A model generated the notes under the pieces. It had not been told where the DNA came from. It saw nothing but the letters and a program-made list of their open reading frames with translations, and ran no database searches. From positions 21,817,043-21,881,042 of the forward strand of contig CM023539.1 in assembly GCA_013350335.1 (NCBI GenBank): 64,000 bases of DNA. Reading direction: 5' to 3'. Each line of letters begins with the position of its first letter. Within the stretch, counting starts at the first letter, position 1. Below are positions 37,205-47,154 of the stretch, in pieces. The translations under genes and the position numbers were made by a program. The DNA is from Chimonanthus salicifolius (taxonomy: Eukaryota; Streptophyta; Magnoliopsida; Laurales; Calycanthaceae).

Positions 37205-37707
37205 TTCCTATGTCATTGCACAATATTCATTGTCTTAGTTCCTTCATAAAATTGTCATGTTCATAGCTTGGAACAATTTTCCTAGGTATCAATTCTTTCC
37301 TTCATTTTGGGGGGGAGAATTATCGATTTTAAGTATACTTCATTTTTGGGGGAAATTTCCTAAGTATCGAATATCGTTTCTTTCATGTGGGGAAGGTTGC
37401 CAAATAAGCATACTTGGTTTGGGGAAAACTTCCCATCTAGCTATGTTTGTCCATTTTTGTGAAATTGGGGGAAATTTTCCTAATTTTGGTAATTCCCTCA
37501 ATGTTATAATGATTGTACTTCCCTTCCTATCATTTCTTACGTCAAATGTGGCGCTCAGATTGAATGTTTCAGTCTGAGTCAATTGAAGTAGATTAATCCG
37601 GCCCCCGTGCAGCGGACTCCGAAGAGTGGGTCAGTTGGGATTCTTAGCTGTCCGTGAGACATGCAACCTTCTTAATCATACTTCGAGAGATTCATTCCTT
37701 CGATTTC
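37205..37707 (-). repeat. Element A leader with TTTCCCC repeats
   Basis: The untranslated leader between PBS and gag. About six spaced copies of a TTTTGGGG / GGAAATTTCC-type motif lie in 37260-37500 (plus-strand reading), about 30-45 bases apart. The same repeated leader is found in the non-autonomous internal regions at 43990-44250 and 51560-51790. Confidence 0.75.
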
Positions 37708-37719
37708 GCTCTGATACCA
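37708..37719 (-). other. Primer-binding site, initiator Met tRNA
   Basis: The minus strand reads TGGTATCAGAGC two bases inside the 5' LTR. This matches the usual plant initiator-Met tRNA PBS. Confidence 0.93.
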
Positions 37720-38223
37720 ACTGTAACGCCCGACCCTTTTTCACCCATTTTTCGAAAATCAGAGTCTATTTTTTTTTTTAAATAGAAGAGTGAGAGAGGG
37801 CGCGGACGCCACGACGCAAGTTAAGTCCGGGCTTCTAAAGCCCGACCCTTAACTGGCCAACCCCACGCGTGCGCGGAACTAAGTCAACGAGAATGGTTCA
37901 TGCGTAGGAAGTAAGCTCGCGGATTATAATCATAGCGGAACATGATAATAGATTTTATCCTACCGGTTTTTAGATAGAAGGGAAGATATAACATTGAATT
38001 ACCAAAATGCCCCTATGTTCATATTTATATTACAAAATGTAATCGTCCATAAGTAACGTCCAAACCATTGCAAGAAATTTAAATTTATACAACCCGACAA
38101 GCTAAGTTACTTTAAAATTACATCTCCAAAATGTAAACGTAAAATAAACTAAGACTGCGCTTTCCAAGCTCCTAAGCTTGGACACCGGTATGTCCACCGC
38201 TTCCTGTCTCTCCTGCGTCATCA

Positions 38224-38246
38224 GCTAGGGTAGAAGTAAGGCGTTA
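38224..38246 (-). promoter_or_regulatory. Acceptor-like module (branch point, pyrimidine tract, AG)
   Basis: The minus strand reads CTAAC (38242-38246), a pyrimidine-rich stretch, then CTAG (38224-38227), followed by ATGACGCAGG. With the donor-like site at 40686-40691 it would define a 2.46-kb intron holding the palindromes and minisatellite. The same spacing recurs near 2370-2410, 19612-19640, 29090-29130, 50823-50856 and 59180-59215. Confidence 0.45.
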
Positions 38247-38394
38247 GTCAACGCGCCCAGTAGGACTCCGAGTAGGGCTAGCACATGGATTAGTGATAAC
38301 ACACATACCGATAAAATAACATATAACAAAATAAGCATGTAATGAATGCTATGCCATGGGTGCTTATGTCATGTGTCCCACCCATCATCCGTAT

Positions 38395-38775
38395 GATCAT
38401 ACAATGTATTATCCCCATGTCTGATTCTCGGACGCCCCGACGGAGCATGGACTCCGGTTATGACCCCTCAGCTATCCCCATGTTTGCTTCTCGGTCGCCC
38501 CGACGGAGCATGGACTCCGGTTATAGCATAAGAGTTATCCCCATGTCTGATTCTCGGTCGCCCCGACGGAGCATGGACTCCGGTTATGACCCCTCAGCTA
38601 TCCCCATGTTTGCTTCTCGATAGCCCCGACGGGGCATGGACTCCGGTTATAGCATAAGAGCTATCCCCATGTCTGATTCTCAGTCGTCCCGACGGAGCAT
38701 GGACTCCGGTTATGACCCCTCAGCTATCCCCATGTTTGCTTCTCGGTCGCCCCGACGGAGCAAGGACTCCGGTTT
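38395..38775. repeat. 63-bp LTR minisatellite, 6 units
   Basis: The same two alternating unit types as at 29270-29580, with one more unit. The last unit has GCAAGGAC in place of GCATGGAC. Confidence 0.9.
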
Positions 38776-39377
38776 GTTTATTTTTTTCTGCCCATGCCAT
38801 GCATGAGATGTACGTGCATTATGCTACGTAGTATATAAATAAACCATAATTTTGATATCCCATACATAGCCATATAATGCATACTATTAAAATATAATCC
38901 ATATGATTCATAACTTAAAACTCATCATAAGATAAATCATAATCATAAATTCATCATGAACCAAATCAAAATAATTTAAAACACCATCACATATCCATCG
39001 CTTACAAAGAGGTAGGAATCCTACCGAATACCGTGTCGCGTTCCATTACGCTTCCCGTTAAATAATCCAGTCGCCGATCGCGTACCGTTTGCGACGTCCG
39101 ATACCTTATTACATTTACCGAATTAGTCCCTACGTTATCCATGATTAAGTTCATAATTGATCCATCTACTTAGACTCATTAATGGTCATTAATTATGTTA
39201 CAAATTTATTGAAAATCAGCCCTTTAACTTAGCCTCATTTTTCGTGGTTTAAAACACATACATAAACCCGATTTTTGGCCAATTTAGATATTTCCAATTT
39301 GCGGCCTAAAACGCAGCAACTAATTGCTTCACTTAACCATTCACAAAATATCCGATTTTTTATGTCTAATCCCTATA

Positions 39378-40522
39378 GGGTTCGGCCATGGTACATGGCC
39401 GAACCCATGGTTCTTCAATGTGGCCACTTATTACGGTTTTGCCACTCTTCTTCCATGGTAAATCATCCATTCATTTATGTGCATTCTAAGTCCAAGATTC
39501 ATTCATACTTAGGTCCATTCAATCATGACCTAGCATCATAAAATCAGCCACCTAATATTTAATTTTTAAAAAAACATTTACTCCCACACCTAATTCCACA
39601 TTTTGGCCTAAGGTGTGGCCCACATATCATGGCCTCCAAATGGGTCATGGGTTCGGCCATACACCATGGCCGAACCCATGGTGCCTACTTTCCATTCCCT
39701 TGGGTCCATTTTACTCCCTTTAATCCAATCTCAAATGAATTTAATTTATCCATTCAAGTCCCCATTTTAATTCCATTTAAAACCTCACATATCATTTTTT
39801 ATAAATCCATTAAAATCTAGCATTCTTCTACATCATTTTCCATTTATTAAAAATTCACTAATCACTACCCTAAGTTTCACCATTTTCAAAGACTAGGTTT
39901 TGTTCCAAAATAATCCAATTTTAAAATCACAAATCTTCATTCTTTTTGACCCTTTAAAACAAACTCCTAGGCATTGATACATGCATTAACCTTAGCCTAA
40001 AATTGATCAAAATTTGGGTCATGGGTTCGGCTATACACCATGGCCGAACCCATGATGTTTCTTTCCCCATTTTTCTTGGTTTCATTTACCCATTTAAACA
40101 TACCTCTAATGAAAATTAAATCATGCATTTAAATCACCAACATCACATATCATACTTGAAACATCCATACAATCTATCCATTTTTCTTAACCAATTTCTA
40201 TACTTTCCCATCATAAAATTTTTATTAAATACCACCAATCATTTCCTCATTACCTCCATAATTCAAACTTATTTACCCCACCACTTCCATCTTTTAGCAC
40301 CCATTTGAAAATCACATACCATACTCAAAATTTTCAAATTTTAGAAAACATCAACCATTGAGCATCTAAGGGTCCTTATCCTCATAGATCACTGAATTAT
40401 CACCATTTAAATCACTTGAAAACTAAATATCATAAATCCTTCTCCACCATTTTAAACCTTCAAACCTTAATTAAATTACCCATCATTCACCATGGGGTTC
40501 GGCCATGCTAATGGCCGAACCC
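39378..40522. repeat. Palindrome array, 4 copies (element A 5' LTR)
   Basis: Copies at 39378-39406, 39649-39677, 40022-40051 and 40495-40522. Small differences from the 3' LTR copies are confined mostly to one arm base or the spacer. Confidence 0.92.
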
Positions 40523-40685
40523 TATGGTCATCCATTCATTTAATCTATCTCTCTCTAAGTTTATCCATTTCTTAATCTTCCATTGATGGATCTTAGATCC
40601 AAGGCCCATGATGTTTTTGGCCATTATCTAATAAATGGATTCCCTTTTTAACCATAAACAAAAATCTAAACTCTTGTTTAGAATT

Positions 40686-40691
40686 ACTTAC
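40686..40691 (-). promoter_or_regulatory. Splice-donor-like GTAAGT in LTR
   Basis: The minus strand reads GTAAGT just after CCGGAGGAG and TCC. Equivalent sites: 474-479 (-), 11776-11781 (-, GTGAGT), 17673 (+, GTAAG), 21022 (+), 25303-25308 (-), 31451-31456 (-), 47415 (+), 55670-55675 (-), 56992 (+, GTAAGA) and 63318 (+). Confidence 0.5.
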
Positions 40692-41308
40692 GGATCCGAC
40701 GGCTCCTCCGGTCTTTGTCGCTCCCGTCAACTTCCTTGGCCTCCCTTCTCCCTCTTCTTGATCTTTGATCGGCTAGATGTGCTTGATCAATGGTGGGACA
40801 TGTTTGGATCGGCTAAGGTAGGGCTAGGTTTGGGAGAGGGGAAGAGGGGAAGATGATGGAAAACAAGATCTTAGCCTTTGATCTTGAGGGGATGGACCAA
40901 GACTTGCTCTCTCCTTCTCTTTTCTTCTCTTCTTCTTCTAAGTTCTTTTCTCTTTTCTTTTGCAAGGTGGAGGGACGTTTTTTGTGTGTGTGAGAAGGGA
41001 TGGAGAGAGAGAAAATGGAAATGGAGACAATGAGATGAAGTCTCATCTTTTGGTTACCTAAGTCAAACTTCACATTAACTCCTCACCAACCAATATGCAT
41101 TAATGGTGGTGGTTGGGATAAAACCACCCCCTTCAGCCCATGGTTTCATTTTGTGTTTTCTTGAAGTGGTTTGTGTTTGTTGGAGTGGTTTTGACCATTT
41201 GACCATTTAATTTTAGTTTAATTAACTTAGATCAATTTGATCCCTAGGTTAATTTAATTAATCACTTCCCACTTAATTTAATCTCATTAAATCCCCTCTA
41301 AGATCCAC

Positions 41309-41333
41309 CCATGGTTGACTTGGTCAACCATGG
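41309..41333. promoter_or_regulatory. Palindromic W-box
   Basis: CCATGGTTGAC and GTCAACCATGG face each other across three bases, so each arm holds a TTGAC core, the site bound by WRKY factors. Other copies: 12401-12425, 14678-14702 (one arm altered), 26340-26364, 32074-32098, 56175-56197, 56368-56392, 60204-60228 and about 60399-60421. All lie in the U3 part of LTRs, many beside a CCACCTCAC/GTGAGGTGG inverted repeat. Confidence 0.55.
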
Positions 41334-41929
41334 TGGTCGGCCCCGCTATTCTTGGGTCCAAACGCCACCTCACTTGGTGAGGTGGTGGTGGACCCCATTG
41401 GCCATGTTACCTTGGTCAATTTATTACCTAACTTGGGTGATTTAAATTTTTTAAATGTATCCCTCTTATTGGATCACCATTGGGCCCATGGCCCAATTAA
41501 ATTTTGTCTTACCCATTTACCTTAGGGCTTAGCTACCTTGGCCCATTGGGTCCCATATGGCCCATTGACCCAAATTGACTACCATTGACCCAATTACTTA
41601 CCATTGACCACTTAAATGAATTAATTTCAATTCATGGTCTATTGGGTAACCATTGGGCCCATGGCCCAATTAAATTCCCTCCTTACCTTAGGCTTACCTC
41701 AATTGGGTCCATTGGGTCCCAAATGAGTATTGGGCCCAATTTGACCATCCTTGACCCGATTAGTCCTCATTGACCCATTAAATGGATTTCATCCAATCCA
41801 TGGCCCAACTGGGCCATTCTTGGACCCTTGTCTCAATTTTTGATCCATTTGGTATTCCCTCATGTCAAAATTCAAATTAAAATCAATAAATGCCAAATAT
41901 AGATTGATTTAAAATTTCGAGCTATTACA

Positions 41930-42062
41930 GATTCTACTTCCATGTCCTGACTAGTTATAACATCATTGATGAAGTTTGGCACGCTGGAATCGTTGAAAGA
42001 AAAGCCCAGATCTATCGGACAGCTAGGGGTCCCTCTGTCCCACAACTCTGTATACTCTATGT
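41930..42062 (-). pseudogene. Three-knuckle zinc protein, N-terminal part (element D)
   Basis: The minus strand encodes IEYTELWDRGTPSCPIDL...SSVPNF...VTSQDMEVES, aligning with the start of the copy at 44294. It is cut from its C-terminal part (28218-28601) by element A. At its start it runs straight into an LTR stub, so about 485 bases of leader and the PBS have been deleted. Confidence 0.8.
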
Positions 42063-42128
42063 TGTAATTCCCCACCCTTTTTCACTTGCTTTCCAAAAAT
42101 CAGAGTCTGTTTTTTTTTTAAAATAGAA
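42063..42128 (-). mobile_element. Element D 5' LTR stub
   Basis: Only the first roughly 66 bases of a minus-strand LTR end (TGTAATTCCCCACCC...) remain. At 42128/42129 the sequence switches to plus-strand LTR interior. Confidence 0.7.
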
Positions 42129-43808
42129 ATGTAATAACTAAGATTATTTGCTATGGTTTGAATGTTAACTTTGGATATGTTAACTTAAGATAATTATTGG
42201 TAAGTGTTGGACTACTTTGCTATCTAAAATGGAATAGAATTATCATTCTATTATATTTCCGCATATATGATTATTCCGCAAGTTAACTTGAGTACATGTG
42301 AATCATTTTAGTGGACTTGGTCCACGTACACGTATGGTTGGCCAGTTAAGGGTCGGGTTTTGGAAGCTTGGACTTAACTCTCGTCGTGACGTCCCGCTCT
42401 CTATCACTCTTTTAGTCAAAGAAAATAAAATAGACTCTGATTTTAGGAAAGCATAGTGAAAAAGGGCGGGGTGGGTGAGGTTCGGCCATCGTGTATGGCC
42501 GAACCCCACTAAGGTTGGTTTATAGATTTATGTTTAGATCGGAAATCAAATGGGATGTGGGATTGATTGTTTGGCATGCTATAACGTAACGAGACTTCAC
42601 AAGGGGTGTACGATCGTGAACGGTTTCCAGACGAAAGCGCAAGGACACTTTAGTGGTCTTTGGTAGGATTCTACCTCTTTGAAACCACGGTTATGTAATG
42701 TGGTTTAACTTCTTATTTTGATGGTTTATGTTGTAAAAATGTTATATTTCAAATATGAGATTTTAAATGCTATGATTTGTATAATTGTATAGCATGTGGA
42801 CATTTGCATCTCATGCATGGCATGGGAGGGATGATATGTAACTGGAGATCCACACTCCGTCGGGGCGTCCGTAATACAATCGTGGAGGATACCTTGATGA
42901 GGAGTTTTCCATCAAGAGGTAACCGGAGACCACACTCCGACGGGGCGTCCGTAAGACAACTGTGGGGATACCTTGATGATGAGTTTTCCATCAAGAGGAT
43001 ACTATGTTTGTTTGATACCTTGATGAGCAGCTTTCCATCAAGAGGATGTTTTGTATGGCTGATGGGTGGGACTCATGGCATATGGCACACACAGCATGGC
43101 ATTGTATCAGCATGATTATGATCTCTATTATCATGCAATGTTACGGATTTTTATCTGTATGATTGGATCTCTATTTTCATACATGATTTTGGATACGATG
43201 TTTTATAAGTATGGTATGATTTATTATATCTGGATTTGATATATATTGTATCTGGATTTTTGGTACTAACCCATGTGTTAGCCTTACTTGGAATACCTAC
43301 TGGGCGCATTGTCTAACACCCTACTTCTACCCTAGTTGATGACACAGGGAATGAACGAAACGAGATCGGAGCCAAGCTTAGGAGCTTGGATGATTAAGTT
43401 ATATTTTGTTTAAGTTATTCATGGACTATGTATTTGAATAGCTAGCATTCGAGATTGTAATAACGTAGTTATATTTGTTATGGTTTAGATGGTTGATTTT
43501 GGATATTTAAGTTAAGGCAAATATTATTAAGTGTTGGACTACTTTGCTATCTAAAATGGAATAGAATTGTTATTATATTATTATTTCTGCATTTATGTTT
43601 TATTCCGCATGTTAACTTGAGTACGTGTGAACCGTTTTAGTGGACTTGGTCCACGCACATGTATGATTGACCAGTTAAGGGTCAGGCTTTGGAAGCTCGG
43701 ACTTAGATCGCGTCGTGATGTCCGCCTCTCTCTCACTCTCCTATTTATAAAAAAAAAAAATAGACTCTCATTTTAAAAAAGCATAGTGAAAAAGGGCGGG
43801 GCGTTACA
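42129..43808 (+). mobile_element. LTR1, 3' part with partial duplication
   Basis: 42129-42471 is the last part of an LTR ending AAAAAGGGCGGGG. It is fused to a second LTR segment (from 42472, starting at a palindrome 42479-42507) that runs to the true end at 43808. It contains GGTAGGATTC (42663), a minisatellite (42840-43060), TACTGGGCGCATTG near 43298 and the CCAAGCT hairpin near 43372. Confidence 0.85.
42840..43060. repeat. LTR minisatellite (LTR1)
   Basis: Two CACACTCCG-CGGGGCGTCCGTAA units alternate with three CCTTGATGA...CATCAAGAGG hairpin units, as in LTR2 and at 1815-2110. Confidence 0.75.
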
Positions 43809-43810
43809 GT

Positions 43811-43822
43811 TGGTATTAGAGT
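43811..43822 (+). other. Primer-binding site, mutated
   Basis: TGGTATTAGAGT, two C-to-T changes from TGGTATCAGAGC, two bases after LTR1. Confidence 0.8.
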
Positions 43823-44257
43823 GAAACGGGAAGGTTGAATCTTTCGAAGTAAGATTAAGACGGTTTCATGTCTCACTGACAGATAAGAATCCCAACTGAT
43901 CGACTCTTTGGAGTCCGCTGCACGGGGGTCGGATTAATTTACTTCGTTAGACTCAGACTAAAACATTCAATCTGAGAACAACAAGGAATGATAGCAAATG
44001 AAGTACAGTCAAAATAATTAGATTTATCAAACATAGCAAATTAGGAGATACTTCTCCAATATCCCCAAATTGAGAAATAATACTTTATATTTAGGAAAAT
44101 GTTCCCCAAGAACAAAGAAATACAAAGAGTATTTATTTGGCAATTTCCCCAAACAAGAGACATTATGTGATACATAAGAAAACTCTCCAAAACAAGAAAT
44201 ACAAGATGATGATTAGGAAATTCCCCAAAACAAATATTAGTTTGATTTGAAATACGA
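43823..44257 (+). repeat. Leader with TTTCCCC repeats (internal 1)
   Basis: Untranslated leader. From about 44040 to 44240 a CTCCAAAAC / TTCCCCAAAAC motif recurs every 30-45 bases. Its first part (about 43823-43985) also resembles the PBS-proximal leader of element A in reverse. Confidence 0.75.
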
Positions 44258-44293
44258 TTGTCATTGATATGCTTCTGTTGTTGTGATACAAAT

Positions 44294-44820
44294 ATGTCGA
44301 ACAACATAGAGTATATAGAGTTGTGGGACAGAGGGACCCCTAGTTGTCCGATAGATCTGGTTTCTTCTTCCAACGATTCCAGCGTGCCAAACTTCACCAA
44401 TGAAGTTGTAACCAGTCAGGACATGGAAGTAGAATCGCCCGAGTACAATGTTGGGGTTGCTCCAACCTTTGTACCGAAGAGGACGATGAAGATGTCCCAA
44501 ACTTAGAAGAATTCGTAGGGGAGATAGGCTTGCCCGAGTATACTCCAGCTACTCCGATTTCGGACGAGTTAACAGATTCTATGTGCGAATTATGTAATCA
44601 GGAGGGGCACAACTGTACTTATTGCCCCCACCCTATTGAGGTTATTTGCCCTGATTGTGGACTTCACAGGCACGGGAATGAGAGGACTAACTGTCCTTAC
44701 ATTGGGGGACCGGGAATAATACCCTGTCTGACTTGTGGAGTGTTGGGGCACACGTCGACGACATGCCCTGACAACTTCTTCCATTTTGGTGATGATGCAG
44801 GGTCTTCTACGGAAGATTAG
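44294..44820 (+). pseudogene. Three-knuckle zinc protein, copy 1
   Basis: A protein of roughly 175 residues if read across one frameshift. N-terminal part: MSNNIEYIELWDRGTPSC...TNEVVTSQDMEVES, then an acidic stretch. C-terminal part from 44530: CELCNQEGHNCTYC, CPDCGLHRHGNERTNC and CLTCGVLGHTSTTC, ending AGSSTED. A one-base loss near 44475 (CCG where the element D copy has CCCG) creates a stop at 44506. The ATG at 44294 is chosen because the same ATG context occurs in copy 2 and homology starts there; an in-frame ATG at 44258 also exists. There is no capsid or enzyme domain. It is the only coding candidate in the internal region. Confidence 0.75.
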
Positions 44821-46059
44821 GCTAAGAGATTGTAAGAAAATGTCAAGGAAAGGGGAGATTTTGTAAGGGTTGTGGGTACGTTTTGTTCTTTGAAGGGATG
44901 TTCTAACCCTACCCACCCTTGTGATGGAAGTTTGAAGGATTTTTAATAAAGTATGCAACCTCAAGAGTTCATGAGGACTTTGGCACTGAGATGTATGTGA
45001 CTAAGTCATTTGATTATATTGAGACGTGGTATGGGTGCGTCTCTCATGTGATATTGATGATTGAGACCGTGGGAGCCTCGATATAAAAAATGGAGACTTG
45101 GTCCTGTATGGTTGCCGTTGAGGAGTCGGTCCCTCTCATGCTATGCGCTGGAGGGCGCTCTAACGGCTATTTCACACATTTAATGTGTATTGATGAGTAG
45201 AGTTAGTTACTATTTTACCCCATGGGGGTGGTGCTAGCTTCGTTAGACGCAGGTCCGACCGCCTTAGAGCTTGACTGAATCACCCTTGGGGTGAAGGGAT
45301 GCAGGGCGAGGTAGACTTGATCACGTTGGACGTGGGTCTTTTGTTTAGTAAGTCATAGGCCCTAAGTCTTGCTGGGGGTCGGGGTATATTTATGATTTGA
45401 TATTGTTACCACAGTCACGTAGTGACTCATTCGAGTGTTGTTCCTACGAATAGAATATCTCATGGTGGAAGATGTGCCTGGATTAATTATGACCAAGGAT
45501 GGATTAGTTATGCCCATGAATGGATTATACCTAGAGGGGGGGTTATATTCATAGATGGTTATTAACCATGGATAGATGATACTCACTGATAGAGTGATAC
45601 CAGGGATTGATGCCGGTATCAGTATCGTAGAAGTTTTGAACAAAAGGTGTTAGTCACATAGTAACTTATGTGCGAATGAAGATATCTTACTTTTGAAGGT
45701 GTTAGTCACATAGTAACTAAAGAGTCTAGTGAAACCCGAATGCGAAGTTATGGGCGACTGCCAAGTTAGACTGATCACCTAACTCTTTAGTTAGCCAATG
45801 GATTTCCAGGAGAGTGCAACTAGAAACCTAGTTAAACTGGAATCAGCGGAAGCCTTGAGCATAGGCTCACATTAGCAGGCCACCTTACTAATTTCAATGA
45901 GAGGCAAGGTCATCACTAACCTCACACAGAGAGTAGACGAATGAACCTATTGAGCAAGTACGTATGGAAAATATCTTGTTAGCATGTAAAGGGAAACAGA
46001 GAGCATTGATCTACATAAGGTCACAAATGGGCGCACGAGGAAAAGATATGACATGAGAC
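44821..46059 (+). other. Non-coding tail of internal 1
   Basis: Homologous to the tails at 26961-28217 and 52301-52865/61029-61845. It contains short inverted pieces such as ATGGTTATTAACCAT near 45556. I see no open frame shared between the copies. Confidence 0.7.
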
Positions 46060-46189
46060 AGAACAAAGGGGTTACGGGACCGAGCGATTCAGTTTGTCAA
46101 GGTAGTATGAGATCGACATGATAATGAGGAAGCCATTTGGGAACTTGAATCGAAAATGACAACAACTCACCCTGAGCTATCTATGTAAT
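46060..46189 (+). pseudogene. Pol chromodomain relic, internal 1
   Basis: Encodes IQFVKVV, a stop in place of Trp, then RHDNEEAIWELESKMTTTH and PELSM, then a stop. It matches the last residues of element A pol. Confidence 0.8.
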
Positions 46190-46229
46190 CCATTTGGAAC
46201 CCTACTTCGGTAGATTTTCGGGATGAAAA

Positions 46230-46249
46230 TTTTAAAAAGAGGGTTGTAT
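46230..46249 (+). other. Polypurine tract before LTR2
   Basis: AAAAAGAGGGTTGTAT abuts TGTAACACCCCGG at 46250. Confidence 0.85.
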
Positions 46250-46689
46250 TGTAACACCCCGGATTTTCAAGCTATGGATATATATGGAAATTGTCCATTT
46301 AATTTATGAATTAATGGATATGGACCTTAGATGGGTAAGGTGTTGGGTCAATTGCCCAATTTAGACCCAACGGATGGTGGACATGGTTCAATTGAATTAA
46401 ATGGGTGAGATGTATTTAATTGGGTCAAAATTGGTAATTGGGTCAAAATGCCCAATTGGGACCCAATGGGTCGTGGTTGACTTGGTGGACCACCAAGTGA
46501 GTCCATGCTTAATTAAATTGGGCTGAATTAAGTTGGAAATGGAATCAAGGAAATGAGTTGATTTTAAGTGAGTTGAAGTAAAGAGGTGAGTGGAGTTAAG
46601 AAGACGAGTTGGATGGAAGATAATGGGACTTTCATATAAAGTGAGTTAGGTGATAAAATGGAGAGTTACATCTCATGAGGTCAAACCTA

Positions 46690-47060
46690 ATGGTTACACG
46701 TTGGATGCATGGGAGTTTCATCTCATGGATGAAACCTCTAATTGGATCATTAATGGAGAGGTGAGGAGTTTTGTTGTTTCAAATATCAATTCAAGGATAC
46801 ACGTTGGTAACATGGGAGTTTCATCTCATGGGATGAAACTCCTGTGTATCATGAATGGGAAGATGAAAGGGTTTTGGGGGTTACACAATTCAAAACCATA
46901 ACACACGTTGGAGTCTTGAGAGTTTCATCTCATGGATGAAACCCCCAAATGAACCATTAATGGGAGGAAAAAGGTTGGTGGAGGTTTGACAAAGGCATAC
47001 CCATAGCACCATTGGAGACATGGGAGTTTCACCTCAAGGATGAAACCCCCAATGTAAGTA
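46690..47060. repeat. U3 hairpin tandem repeats (LTR2)
   Basis: Four units of about 105 bases. Each has GAGTTTCATC and GATGAAAC arms around a 4-7-base loop (46709, 46817, 46920, 47024) and a CACGTTGG or related word. An ACGT core is common in plant bZIP sites. Confidence 0.8.
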
Positions 47061-47154
47061 TCAATGAGAAGGTAATGAGTTATGGGAGTTACAAAAGGGC
47101 TTTACAAAAAGGCACCACCCTTGGCCAATCACCCTCAGTTGAACAAAACAAGTT

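Larger units (their letters stand above)
28602..41929 (-). mobile_element. Element A: full-length Ty3/gypsy chromovirus, 13.3 kb
   Basis: Complete structure on the minus strand: 5' LTR 37722-41929, PBS 37708-37719, leader with TTTCCCC repeats, gag 36029-37204, PR-RT-RNaseH-IN-chromodomain 32757-36110, polypurine tract, 3' LTR 28602-32694, and 5-bp target copies. The two LTRs look nearly identical wherever I compared them, apart from one minisatellite unit and two small indels (4208 versus 4093 bases), so the insertion is fairly young. Even so, gag-pol has several frameshifts and one nonsense codon, so this copy is not autonomous now. Domain order and the chromodomain tail fit the Tekay/Del type. 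Confidence 0.95.
37722..41929 (-). mobile_element. Element A 5' LTR, 4208 bp
   Basis: Bounded by TGTAACGCCC at 37722 and GAGCTATTACA ending 41929. It has the same layout as the 3' LTR. It differs by an extra minisatellite unit, about 17 extra bases near 38075 and about 40 extra bases near 39190, plus scattered substitutions. Confidence 0.95.
28597..41934. other. Target-site duplication GATTC of element A
   Basis: GATTC at 28597-28601 and 41930-41934. Removing 28602-41929 restores the continuity of the element D ORF. Confidence 0.95.
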
